Positions 35,268 to 43,304 of a DNA stretch of 64,000 nt are shown in pieces. The notes beneath the pieces were generated by a model that saw only the letters and a program-made list of their open reading frames with translations, ran no database searches and was not told the origin of the DNA. Within the stretch, counting starts at the first letter, position 1. Each line of letters begins with the position of its first letter. The position numbers were made by a program, and so were the translations under genes. The DNA comes from DATLLJ01 sp035537875 (GTDB taxonomy: Bacteria > Acidobacteriota > Vicinamibacteria > Vicinamibacterales > CAVVIG01). The stretch covers positions 1-64,000 of the forward strand of contig DATLLJ010000033.1 in the NCBI GenBank assembly GCA_035537875.1, given 5' to 3'.

Positions 35268-36581
35268 TCAGGCTTCCCGGACCCCATGACTTCTGGCCAG
35301 GAAATACAGTGCGACGAGCACCAGCAGCACACCGTTGATGGCGATGACCATCTGTGCGCCGATGAGCGTGGCCAGCCAGCCGCTGACGAGGCTGCCGAGC
35401 GGCATGCCGCCGCGGAACGCGACCATGTAGATGCTCATCACGCGGCCACGCATCTCGTTCGGGGCGAGCAGCTGGATGAGCGAGGTCACCGTCGAGAAGA
35501 CAATCATCAGCGCTGCACCCGTGAAGAACAGCAGCACTTCGCTCAGCCACAGGAGGTGTGACGTGGAAAACGCGAGAATCAGCAGGCCGTACACCACCTG
35601 AACGAGCAGAGCGGTCAACCCCATCCGCGGAAATTTCCCGAGCCACGCCACGACGAGAGCCCCCACGACCGAGCCGGCGCCCGAGAACGCCAGCAGGTGG
35701 CTGTAGGTTGCGGCGCCCTCCATGAAGACGGTCTGCGTGAACAACGGCAGGAAGGTCAGCACCGCAAAGCCCAGGAACGTGGTCGAGGCCGCGAGCACGA
35801 TGAGCGCCACCAGGCTGCCGTGGTCGCGGACGTAGGTGAGGCCGCCCCTCAGCTCATCCTGCATGCTGCCGCGTATCCCGCTTTTCGGGATGTGCTTCAC
35901 GTGCAGCGACATCAGCGCCCAGATGACGATCAGGAAAGACATCGCGTTCAGCGCAAAACAGACGGCCATCCCCTGGGAGTCGGCGAACCCCCAGTTGGCA
36001 AACAGCGCGATCGTGGCGCCGAAGGCGAGCGGACCGAGCACGCGCGCGATGTTGAACTGAATCGAGTTCAACGCCACCGCGTTGGGCAGGTCTTTCTTGT
36101 CCACGAGCGATGGAATGAGCGCCTGATAGGCCGGACCGCCAAAGGCCTGCGCGAGGCCGGTCACGAACGAGAGCACGAGGATGTGCCAGATCCGGACGAC
36201 GTCGAAGTAGACGAGCAGGGCGAGCGTGGCAGCCGTCGTCATCTGGATGTACTGCGATGTCAGCAGCGTCCGGCGCCGATCGCGCCGGTCGGCCAGCACG
36301 CCACCGATGAGCGTAAAGAGCATGATCGGCAGCTGCTGCAGGAAGGCGTCGAGACCGAGGAAAAAAGCCGAGCCTGTCAGCGACAGCACCATCCAGTTCT
36401 GCGCGGTCAGCTGCATCCAGGTGCCGACGCTCGAGCTGCAGGCGCCGAACCACTGGACCCGGAAATCGCGATAGGTGAACGCCGCCAGCATGCGCTGCAG
36501 CGCCCGCGAGCCGAAGAAGGAGGTCGGCGAGGCGATGGTGTCGGCGGGCGTGGGAACTTCGGCGGGACGGGTCTCAGCCAA
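35268..36581 (-). CDS. MFS exporter (EntS/MFS_3-like)
   Basis: 437 residues with twelve hydrophobic segments. Its N-terminal half reads FTYRDFRVQWFGACSSSVGT, typical of the MFS_3 (enterobactin-exporter-like) group, with the MFS signature loop GGVLADRRDRRRTLL between segments 2 and 3, and NAVALNSIQFNIARVLGPLA. The substrate is unknown. The frame opens at TTG 36581 with poor ribosome binding; a Met about 30 codons in is an alternative. It is divergent from imuA across a 175-base spacer. Confidence 0.87.
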   Translation of the reverse strand: MAETRPAEVPTPADTIASPTSFFGSRALQRMLAAFTYRDFRVQWFGACSSSVGTWMQLTAQNWMVLSLTGSAFFLGLDAFLQQLPIMLFTLIGGVLADRRDRRRTLLTSQYIQMTTAATLALLVYFDVVRIWHILVLSFVTGLAQAFGGPAYQALIPSLVDKKDLPNAVALNSIQFNIARVLGPLAFGATIALFANWGFADSQGMAVCFALNAMSFLIVIWALMSLHVKHIPKSGIRGSMQDELRGGLTYVRDHGSLVALIVLAASTTFLGFAVLTFLPLFTQTVFMEGAATYSHLLAFSGAGSVVGALVVAWLGKFPRMGLTALLVQVVYGLLILAFSTSHLLWLSEVLLFFTGAALMIVFSTVTSLIQLLAPNEMRGRVMSIYMVAFRGGMPLGSLVSGWLATLIGAQMVIAINGVLLVLVALYFLARSHGVREA

Positions 36582-36732
36582 TCGACGAATCCGATCTGTC
36601 CTAAACGAAAGGAGGGTAGGGGGTTACCCCTGTTGATCCCCTGAAGAAACGTCGCGTCATCTTACCTTACGCCGAGCCTGAGTCGGGGCTGCTTGAATCA
36701 TCGGTTGGTCGCGCGATATAGTTGGCCGCCAG

Positions 36733-36751
36733 AAGCGAAATAAAAGCGAAA
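36733..36751 (+). promoter_or_regulatory. Direct repeat just upstream of imuA
   Basis: AAGCGAAA occurs at 36733-36740 and 36744-36751, an 11-base period, ending six bases before the imuA start codon. imuABC cassettes are usually LexA-controlled and some LexA proteins use direct repeats, so this is a candidate operator. It is not a known LexA box. Confidence 0.35.
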
Positions 36752-36756
36752 CTGCC

Positions 36757-37509
36757 ATGGTACCCGCCCGCGCCCACCTCGAATCGCTATTGCGCGCCCG
36801 CAAGCTCGATCGGACCCTGATGTCCGTTCTCACGGAGCCTGTCTCCCCGACCACTGAAGAATACGCCACGGCACCGAGCGGCGTTACGGCGTTGGACGCA
36901 CGGCTGGGCGGCGGGTTTCCGCGTGGACAGATCTCCGAGGTTGTGGGTGCGCGGTCGTCAGGCTGCACCAGCATGTTGCTGCAGACGCTGGCCGCGGCCA
37001 CGGCGCGCCGCGAGCTCGTGGCCCTGATCGATGTTCTCGACATGCTGGATGTCGCCTCGGCAGAAGCCTCCGGCATCGATTTGGATCGCGTGCTCTGGAT
37101 TCGCGGCCAGGTCATCCCCCATGCGAGCTCCATTCGGGACATGAACGAGCGCGCGCTGGACCACGCGATCAAGGCGGTCACGCTCGTGCTGCAGGCGGGC
37201 AATTTCGGCCTCGTGGTTTTGGATGCGATGGAAGCGCCGCCCCGCATGCTCGAGCGGCTGCCGTTCACGACATGGCGGCGTCTGCACCGCATCTTCGAAG
37301 GCAGCCAGACCGCGTGCGTGCTCTTCGGCAACTCATCGATCGCCCGCAGCTCCGGAGGGCTCACGGTCAGGGTCAGCAGAGCACGAGGGCCTGAAGGGAT
37401 CAGGGTCGAAGGGTCGCTGTTCATGGGATTCGACATCGAAGTGGATGTCGTTCGCCCACACAGGTATCAGGAAGATGTTCGCGTGCCTCTATCGACCGCC
37501 TGCCGCTGA
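36757..37509 (+). CDS. imuA: ImuA, RecA-like mutasome protein
   Basis: 250 residues. RecA/SulA-like core: SGVTALDARLGGGFPRGQIS, the degenerate P-loop GARSSGCTSMLL, LVALIDVLDMLD, and FGLVVLDAMEAP as a Walker-B-like strand. ImuA works with ImuB and the alternative polymerase DnaE2 in mutagenic translesion synthesis. No ribosome binding site is visible, only the AAGCGAAA direct repeat. The last 35 bases overlap imuB. A GGGCTC/GGGTCA-rich stretch (about 37357-37410) near the 3' end may be a decayed heptamer tract. Confidence 0.88.
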   Translation: MVPARAHLESLLRARKLDRTLMSVLTEPVSPTTEEYATAPSGVTALDARLGGGFPRGQISEVVGARSSGCTSMLLQTLAAATARRELVALIDVLDMLDVASAEASGIDLDRVLWIRGQVIPHASSIRDMNERALDHAIKAVTLVLQAGNFGLVVLDAMEAPPRMLERLPFTTWRRLHRIFEGSQTACVLFGNSSIARSSGGLTVRVSRARGPEGIRVEGSLFMGFDIEVDVVRPHRYQEDVRVPLSTACR

Positions 37510-38866
37510 TCGCGCCGATCGACGTGCGGAGGCGCTCGTCTCCGTGGCGCGAGAGTTTTCGCCGCGGTATGAGTGCCATGGCGAGGCGCTTGTCTCGATT
37601 GACGTCAGCGGCCTCGACCGTCTGGTCGGCCCGCCATCGACGATCGGCGACGAGCTGCGGCGCGAGGCCGCCGCTCGCGGCCTTCATGTGCATGTGGCCA
37701 TTGCCCGGACACGGTCGGCGGCCCTGATCATTGCCCTCGCGCGTCCGGGCCTGACGATCGTCGATCCAGGCCGCGAACGCGAGACGCTGGCTCCGCTTCC
37801 GCTTCACATCCTCGAGAAGGCTCAGGGCTTAGGACTCACGGCTTATGGCTCTGATGGCTTACAAGGCCCTGAGCCTGTAGCCCTGAGCCTTGAGCCCTTC
37901 AAGCGCTGGGGTTTCAGAACGCTCGGTGAACTCGCCGCGCTCCCGCCTGCGGAGCTGTCAGCGCGGCTCGGCCAGCGGGCGCTCGTCTGGCGTGCCGTCG
38001 CGCGCGGCGACGATCCCGCCCCGCTTGTGCCGACGATCTCCGAGGAGCGGTTCGAATCGACCATCGACCTCGACTGGCCAATAGAGGGGCTCGAACCGCT
38101 GTCGTTCGTGCTGACGCGCCTTCTCGAGCCGCTCTCGGCACGTCTCGAGCGGCGCGACCGAGGCGCTGCGATCCTGCACCTTACGTTGCGGCTCGTCACG
38201 AAGGACGAATACGCCCGCCGTCTGCAACTGCCATCGCCGCTCCGTGACGGGCGCACGCTTCGCACGCTCCTGCTTCTGGATCTCGAATCACACCCCCCGC
38301 CCGCCGCCATTGATCGCGTGACGCTCGTGATCGAACCGACGCCGGGTCGTGTGATTCAGCACACGCTGTTCACGCGTGCCCATCCGACGCCAGAGCAGTT
38401 GTCCACGCTTCTCGCCCGACTCGGCGCGCTGATGGGACAGGAGCGTCTCGGCGCGCCGGCGACGGTCGATTCCTACCGGCCGGGCGCGTTCGACATGGCG
38501 CCGTTCGCGACCGAGCACGATCTGGCCTCCAGCCCCCAGCCTCCAGCCTCCACCCTCCACCCTCTAGCCTCTGCTCTTCGCCGCTGCCGGTACCCGGTGC
38601 CTGCGCGTGCCGTGATCGAAGAGGGGCAACCCATCCGGCTCACATCGGACCGCCGCGGATTCGTCGGCGGGTCGGTTCTCGCGGCGGCGGGACCATGGCG
38701 GACGTCAGGAGCGTGGTGGAACGCACAGAAGGCTCCAGGCTCAGGGTTCAGGGCTCAGAGTTGGGATCGCGACGAATGGGATGTCGCGCTCGCCGACGGC
38801 GGGGTATATCGCGTGTTCCGGGATCGGGAAACCGGCGGATGGTTCATCGATGGCATCGTTGATTGA
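37475..38866 (+). CDS. imuB: ImuB, Y-family polymerase-like mutasome hub (short N-terminus)
   Basis: 463 residues from ATG 37475, inside the end of imuA. It starts MFACLYRPPA, the ImuB beta-1 strand, then passes almost directly to LVSVAREFSPRYECHGEALV and the palm motif SIDVSGLDRLVG. The intervening fingers segment (about 70 residues in typical ImuB, by memory) seems absent. Thumb/little-finger parts follow (FRTLGELAALPPAELSARLG). ImuB lacks the catalytic triad and tethers the sliding clamp and DnaE2. Three in-frame heptanucleotide tracts encode residues about 115-141, 351-367 and 419-430. Confidence 0.88.
   Translation: MFACLYRPPAADRADRRAEALVSVAREFSPRYECHGEALVSIDVSGLDRLVGPPSTIGDELRREAAARGLHVHVAIARTRSAALIIALARPGLTIVDPGRERETLAPLPLHILEKAQGLGLTAYGSDGLQGPEPVALSLEPFKRWGFRTLGELAALPPAELSARLGQRALVWRAVARGDDPAPLVPTISEERFESTIDLDWPIEGLEPLSFVLTRLLEPLSARLERRDRGAAILHLTLRLVTKDEYARRLQLPSPLRDGRTLRTLLLLDLESHPPPAAIDRVTLVIEPTPGRVIQHTLFTRAHPTPEQLSTLLARLGALMGQERLGAPATVDSYRPGAFDMAPFATEHDLASSPQPPASTLHPLASALRRCRYPVPARAVIEEGQPIRLTSDRRGFVGGSVLAAAGPWRTSGAWWNAQKAPGSGFRAQSWDRDEWDVALADGGVYRVFRDRETGGWFIDGIVD
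37818..37897 (+). repeat. Heptanucleotide tract 1 in imuB, self-complementary
   Basis: GGCTC-type heptamers (AGGCTCA, GGGCTTA, GGACTCA, CGGCTTA, TGGCTC) run to about 37855, then the same family appears in the opposite sense (GAGCCTG, TAGCCCT, GAGCCTT). AGGCTCAGGGCT (37818-37829) pairs perfectly with AGCCCTGAGCCT (37879-37890). Read in frame as part of ImuB. Confidence 0.8.
38526..38574 (+). repeat. Heptanucleotide tract 2 in imuB
   Basis: Exactly seven consecutive 7-base units: CCTCCAG, CCCCCAG, CCTCCAG, CCTCCAC, CCTCCAC, CCTCTAG, CCTCTGC. It encodes a Pro/Ser/Ala-rich linker in ImuB without breaking the frame. Confidence 0.88.
38730..38764 (+). repeat. Heptanucleotide tract 3 in imuB
   Basis: Five units: AGGCTCC, AGGCTCA, GGGTTCA, GGGCTCA, GAGTTGG. 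It encodes a short Gly/Ser-containing segment just before the conserved C-terminus of ImuB (VALADGGVYRVFRDRETGGW). Confidence 0.8.
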
Positions 38867-38903
38867 CCACGACGAAGGCCCTTCGTGTCCGTTGTGGTGA
38901 CAC

Positions 38904-41900
38904 GTGTCGTCGCCCTACGTCGAGCTCCACATCGCCTCGGCCTTCAGTTTTCTTCAGGGCGCATCGCTTCCTGAATCGATCGTCGATCGCGCCGCCGATC
39001 TGGGCTACCCCGCCGTGGCGTTGCTCGATCGCAACGGCGTCTACGGGGCGCCGCGATTCCACAAGGCCGCGACCGCAGCCGGCCTGCGCCCCATCATCGG
39101 GGCGGAACTGACGATCACGACACGGCACGAGGCTCACGGGTCACGGCTCACGCGTGCATCAGACTTCCTTCTGCCCGTTCTCTGTGCCAGCCGGGAGGGC
39201 TATCAGAACCTCTGCCGGCTGATCACGGGGATGATGCTTCGCGCGCCCAAAGGCGAAGGGGCCCTGACGCTGGAGGATCTCGAGGGCTCCACCTGCGGTC
39301 TTGTCGCCCTCGCGGGTCGGGCTGCGCTCGACGTGCGTCACGCCGGCGTCGGCGGCCTCATGGATCGGCTGGTCGGCCTGTTCGGCCGCGCCAACGTGTA
39401 CGTCGAGCTGCAGCGGCATTTTCGCCGTGACGAGGAAGCCGACAACCAGACGCTCGCCCATCTCGCGACGGCATTTCATGTGCCGGTCGTTGCCACCAAC
39501 GGGGTGCGGTTTGCGGCGACCTCCGGACGGCCGCTGTTCGATGTGATGACGTGCATCCACCATCACACCACGCTCGCCCAGGCCGGCCGGCGGCTGACGC
39601 CGAACGCTGAGCGATATCTCAAGGCGCCGAGCGACATGGCGGCGTTGTTCCGCGATTGGCCCGATGCCGTGGCACGTACCGGCGAGCTCGCCGATCGTCT
39701 GCAATTCACGATGGCCGATTTGGGTTATCGGTTTCCCGACTATCCGGTGCCCTCAGGCGAGACGCAGACGACGTTTCTGCGGCAGATCGTCGAGGTGGGC
39801 GCCCGCGATCGGTACCGTCCGTTCCACGATCGCGCGCGGGCGCAGATTGCACGCGAGCTGGATTTGATCGACAAGTTGAATCTGGCCGGCTATTTCCTCA
39901 TCGTCTGGGACATTGTCAACTTCTGCCGGCAGCACGATGTTCTCGTGCAGGGACGCGGAAGCGCCGCGAACAGCGCCGTCTGCTACAGCCTGGGAATCAC
40001 GGCGGTCGATCCCGTCGCCATGGATCTGCTGTTCGAGCGTTTTCTGTCTGAAGAACGCGGGGAGTGGCCCGACATCGATCTGGACCTGCCGAGCGGTGAT
40101 CGCCGTGAGCGTGTCATCCAGCATGTGTACGAGAAGTACGGCAGCCGCGGCGCCGCCATGACCGCCAACGTCATTACTTATCGCGGCCGGAGCGCCGCGC
40201 GCGAAGTGGGGAAGGCGCTCGGCTTCGAACCCGAACAGGTCGATCGGCTGGCGAAGGTGATGAACCAGTTCGAGTTCACCGATCCGGCCGACACGCTTCC
40301 ACGGCATCTGGCGTCGGTGGGATTGGATCTGAACTCGGATCGCGTGAGGCTGTTCGCGCGTCTCTGGGCAGAAATCCAGGATTTGCCGCGGCATCTCGGC
40401 CAGCATTCCGGCGGGATGGTCATCTGTCAGGGCCAGCTCGACGCTGTCGTGCCGCTCGAGAACGCCAGCATGCCCGGTCGTGTCGTCGTCCAGTGGGACA
40501 AGGACGATTGCGCGGACATGGGCATCGTCAAAGTGGATCTCCTGGGCCTCGGGATGATGGCGGTGCTGCAGGATGCCATCGCGATGATCAATGAGGGCTC
40601 AGGGCTTACGGCTCAGGGCTCAGGGCTCAGGCAACAGGGTGTCGATCTGGCGCATCTGCCGCCCGACGATCCGGCGGTGTATCGCATGCTGTGCGAGGCG
40701 GACACCATCGGGGTGTTCCAGGTCGAATCGCGCGCGCAGATGGCGACGCTGCCCCGGCTCAGGCCCGCTCGCTTTTACGACATTGTCGTGCAGGTGGCGA
40801 TCATCCGGCCCGGCCCGATCGTCGGCCAGATGGTCCATCCGTATCTGAATCGGCGTGCCGGACGCGAACCACTGGCCTATCCGCACCCCTCACTCGAGCC
40901 GATTCTCGAGCGGACACTCGGCGTACCGCTTTTTCAGGAGCAGCTGCTGCGCATGGCGATGGTGGCGGCCGGCTTCACCGGCGGCCAGGCCGAGGAACTG
41001 CGGCGGGCGTTCGGGTTCAAACGATCCGAGCGGCGCATGAAGCAGATTGAAGTGCAGCTCCGTGACGGCATGACGCGGCAGGGCATTACCGGCGCCGCCG
41101 CGGAACAGATCATCACGTCGATTACGTCGTTTGCGCTTTATGGCTTCCCCGAGTCGCACGCCGCCAGCTTCGCGTTGCTCGCCTATGCGAGCGCCTATCT
41201 GAAGGCGCATTATCCAGCGGCGTTCTACACGGCGCTCCTGAACAACCAGCCGATGGGGTTTTACCATCCGGCGACGCTCGTGAAGGACGCCCAGCGTCGC
41301 GGTGTCCGGTTCCATCCGATCGACGTGCAGGTCTCGGACTGGGATTGTGTGGTCGAGGGTGACGGGGCGATCAGGCTCGGATTGCGATACGTCAACGGGT
41401 TGCGACAGCAGATCGGTCAGACCATCGCGAGCGCCCCCTCCCGCTGCGATACCAGTTCCGCTCGTCCCGTCCGTTTTGTTTCCCTGGACGATCTGATTGC
41501 CCGTACGGCCCTGCGACGTCCCGAGATCGTCACGCTGGCCGACGTGGGCGCGCTGAATGCCTTCGGCTACGACCGCCGCTCGGCGCTCTGGCAGGCCGAG
41601 CGGGCGGTCCGGCCATCAGGCGAGCTGTTCGATGAAGCGGGATGGGCGACGAACGCAGGAGGGGCGGAAGAGGCCAGCCTCCAGCTCCCAGCCCTCAGCC
41701 TCCAGCCTCTAGCCTCCGATTCCTGTCCCCTGCGGCCGATGACCGAAGCCGAGCGCATCGTCGCCGATTTCGCGGGGATGGGCCTGACCGTTGGCCGACA
41801 TCCGATGGCGTTGCGGCGCGAGGGGCTCGCCATGCGCGGCGTACTTCGCGCATCCGATCTGCGGGTGGCGCGGCACGGGCGCCGCGTGCGCGTGGCCGGC

Positions 41901-42188
41901 ATGGTCATCACACGTCAGCGCCCCGGAACGGCCAAAGGGTTCGTCTTTCTCACGCTCGAAGACGAGACCGGCGTCGCCAACATCATCGTTCGGCCCGATC
42001 TCTTTGCCCGCGATCGGCTGACGATCATCGAGGAGCCGTTTCTCATTGTGGACGGCGTTCTCCAGAGCCAGGACGGGGTGATCTCCGTTCGGGCGGAACG
42101 GCTGGCTGGCATGCGAGGGGCAGGGGGCACTGGCCGCAACCTCGACGACATCGATGACATCGATTTCTGGGCCCACGATTTCTATTAG
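38904..42188 (+). CDS. dnaE2: DnaE2/ImuC, error-prone DNA polymerase III alpha subunit
   Basis: 1,094 residues from GTG. PHP domain at the N-terminus (YVELHIASAFSFLQGASLPE, VALLDRNGVYG), then the C-family polymerase: LVQGRGSAANSAVCYSLGIT, the catalytic acidic motif EWPDIDLDLPSGDRRERVIQ, HLGQHSGGMVICQG and KVDLLGLGMM; a C-terminal OB fold (VRVAGMVITRQRPGTAKGFV) completes it. It copies damaged DNA as part of the ImuA-ImuB-DnaE2 mutasome. Three in-frame heptamer tracts encode residues about 76-85, 564-580 and 924-940, at non-conserved linkers. Starts 37 bases after imuB. Confidence 0.95.
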   Translation: MSSPYVELHIASAFSFLQGASLPESIVDRAADLGYPAVALLDRNGVYGAPRFHKAATAAGLRPIIGAELTITTRHEAHGSRLTRASDFLLPVLCASREGYQNLCRLITGMMLRAPKGEGALTLEDLEGSTCGLVALAGRAALDVRHAGVGGLMDRLVGLFGRANVYVELQRHFRRDEEADNQTLAHLATAFHVPVVATNGVRFAATSGRPLFDVMTCIHHHTTLAQAGRRLTPNAERYLKAPSDMAALFRDWPDAVARTGELADRLQFTMADLGYRFPDYPVPSGETQTTFLRQIVEVGARDRYRPFHDRARAQIARELDLIDKLNLAGYFLIVWDIVNFCRQHDVLVQGRGSAANSAVCYSLGITAVDPVAMDLLFERFLSEERGEWPDIDLDLPSGDRRERVIQHVYEKYGSRGAAMTANVITYRGRSAAREVGKALGFEPEQVDRLAKVMNQFEFTDPADTLPRHLASVGLDLNSDRVRLFARLWAEIQDLPRHLGQHSGGMVICQGQLDAVVPLENASMPGRVVVQWDKDDCADMGIVKVDLLGLGMMAVLQDAIAMINEGSGLTAQGSGLRQQGVDLAHLPPDDPAVYRMLCEADTIGVFQVESRAQMATLPRLRPARFYDIVVQVAIIRPGPIVGQMVHPYLNRRAGREPLAYPHPSLEPILERTLGVPLFQEQLLRMAMVAAGFTGGQAEELRRAFGFKRSERRMKQIEVQLRDGMTRQGITGAAAEQIITSITSFALYGFPESHAASFALLAYASAYLKAHYPAAFYTALLNNQPMGFYHPATLVKDAQRRGVRFHPIDVQVSDWDCVVEGDGAIRLGLRYVNGLRQQIGQTIASAPSRCDTSSARPVRFVSLDDLIARTALRRPEIVTLADVGALNAFGYDRRSALWQAERAVRPSGELFDEAGWATNAGGAEEASLQLPALSLQPLASDSCPLRPMTEAERIVADFAGMGLTVGRHPMALRREGLAMRGVLRASDLRVARHGRRVRVAGMVITRQRPGTAKGFVFLTLEDETGVANIIVRPDLFARDRLTIIEEPFLIVDGVLQSQDGVISVRAERLAGMRGAGGTGRNLDDIDDIDFWAHDFY
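39129..39156 (+). repeat. Heptanucleotide tract 1 in dnaE2
   Basis: Four units: GAGGCTC, ACGGGTC, ACGGCTC, ACGCGTG. It lies in the PHP domain between two conserved strands and is read in frame. Confidence 0.7.
40594..40642 (+). repeat. Heptanucleotide tract 2 in dnaE2
   Basis: Seven units: AGGGCTC, AGGGCTT, ACGGCTC, AGGGCTC, AGGGCTC, AGGCAAC, AGGGTGT. It encodes a Gly/Ser/Gln-rich linker directly before the conserved DDPAVYRMLCEADTIGVFQ region. Confidence 0.88.
41674..41722 (+). repeat. Heptanucleotide tract 3 in dnaE2
   Basis: Seven units: CCAGCCT, CCAGCTC, CCAGCCC, TCAGCCT, CCAGCCT, CTAGCCT, CCGATTC. It encodes a Leu/Pro/Ser-rich linker between the polymerase part and the C-terminal TEAERIVADFAGMGLTVG segment. 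Confidence 0.88.
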
Positions 42189-42190
42189 AT

Positions 42191-42218
42191 CCTCGGTCCC
42201 TGGTCTTGGTTCTGGGTC
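42191..42218. repeat. Degenerate heptanucleotide tract after dnaE2
   Basis: CCTCGGT, CCCTGGT, CTTGGTT and CTGGGTC follow each other at seven-base steps in the 138-base spacer between dnaE2 and the PLD-like gene. It is a different heptamer flavour (TGGTC type) from those in the coding tracts. No promoter is evident in the rest of the spacer. Confidence 0.5.
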
Positions 42219-42326
42219 CGTCCTGGCTACTCGGGTGACCGACCGATTCCTGTCAGCTCCGAACCTCCGCTCGAGCTGGCCTTCTGGCTGACGTGGCGAG
42301 CAACTTGCTCGTCAGTCACTCGACGT

Positions 42327-43295
42327 ATGAAGCTCATTGTTCAGCCGGACAGCGGCGTCGCACCGGTCGTCACTGCCATCAAACAGGCGAAGAAGTCGGT
42401 CGATGTCACGATCTTCCGCCACGATCGCGACGAAATCACCCGTGCGCTGGAAGCGGCGGTCGCGCGGGGAGTGGCCGTCCGTGCTCTGATCGCCCACACC
42501 CACGGCGGCAGCGACAAGGTGCTGCGGAAGCTCGAATTGCGTCTCCTGGCGGCAGGGGTTACGGTGTCGCGCACCGGAAGCGACCTCATCCGATACCACG
42601 CCAAGCTGATGATCATCGATCAGCGGGTGCTCCACCTTTACGGCTTCAATTTCACCCGGCTCGACATCGAAAAGAGCCGCAGCTTCGGTGTTGTCACGCG
42701 GAACCGAAAATTGGTAGCGGAAGCCATCAAGTTGTTCCGGGCGGACGATGTGCGACAGACCTACGTGCCCGGTTACGACCGCTTCGTCGTCAGCCCCGAG
42801 AACGCCCGCGAGCGCCTGGGCGCCTTCATTGGCCGCGCTCGACGGCAGCTGCTCATCTACGACCCTCAGGTCAGCGACGATGCGATGCTCCGGCTGCTTC
42901 GTCAACGCATCGCGGCTGGCGTGGAGGTGAAGGTGATCGGCAGGGTCGAAGCCAAGTGGGATATTCCTTTCGAGAAGTATCCCGGCAAGAGGCTGCACGT
43001 GCGGACGATCGTCCGCGACGGGTGCCGGGCGTTTGTGGGGAGCCAGAGCCTTCGCCGGCCCGAGCTCGAAAAGCGCCGCGAGGTGGGCGTGATCATCAAC
43101 GACAAGCGGGTCGTGCGTCAGATCGTGGAGGTGTTCGAAGGCGACTGGGCGCAGACGAGCAGCGGCCGGAAAGCGGCGAAAAACGCGAAGCAATCGGACG
43201 CGAAGCAACGCCAGGCAGGCAAGCGGGGCGGCGCGAAGGGATCCGGGAAAAAGAATCTCCGCGAGACCGACCGCACGCTGGCCGTCGCCTCCTGA
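42327..43295 (+). CDS. Phospholipase D-like (HKD) protein
   Basis: 322 residues, no signal peptide. The first HKD motif is intact: RYHAKLMIIDQRVLHLYGFN. The second half shows GKRLHVRTIVRDGCRAFVGS, where HxK has become HxR, and SQSLRRPELEKRREVGV. The two-lobe layout matches the PLD superfamily, which includes phospholipases, cardiolipin synthases and nucleases. The Lys-to-Arg change may lower or remove hydrolase activity. The C-terminal 40 residues are Lys/Ala-rich (GRKAAKNAKQSDAKQRQAGK), reminiscent of DNA- or RNA-binding tails. It follows dnaE2 but is not tightly coupled. Confidence 0.85.
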   Translation: MKLIVQPDSGVAPVVTAIKQAKKSVDVTIFRHDRDEITRALEAAVARGVAVRALIAHTHGGSDKVLRKLELRLLAAGVTVSRTGSDLIRYHAKLMIIDQRVLHLYGFNFTRLDIEKSRSFGVVTRNRKLVAEAIKLFRADDVRQTYVPGYDRFVVSPENARERLGAFIGRARRQLLIYDPQVSDDAMLRLLRQRIAAGVEVKVIGRVEAKWDIPFEKYPGKRLHVRTIVRDGCRAFVGSQSLRRPELEKRREVGVIINDKRVVRQIVEVFEGDWAQTSSGRKAAKNAKQSDAKQRQAGKRGGAKGSGKKNLRETDRTLAVAS

Positions 43296-43304
43296 AGACC
43301 GCGC

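Noticed and set aside
32972..35338. 788-codon open frame on the plus strand
   Set aside because: Exact shadow of the metallophosphoesterase gene; no motif, strongly Arg/His-biased.
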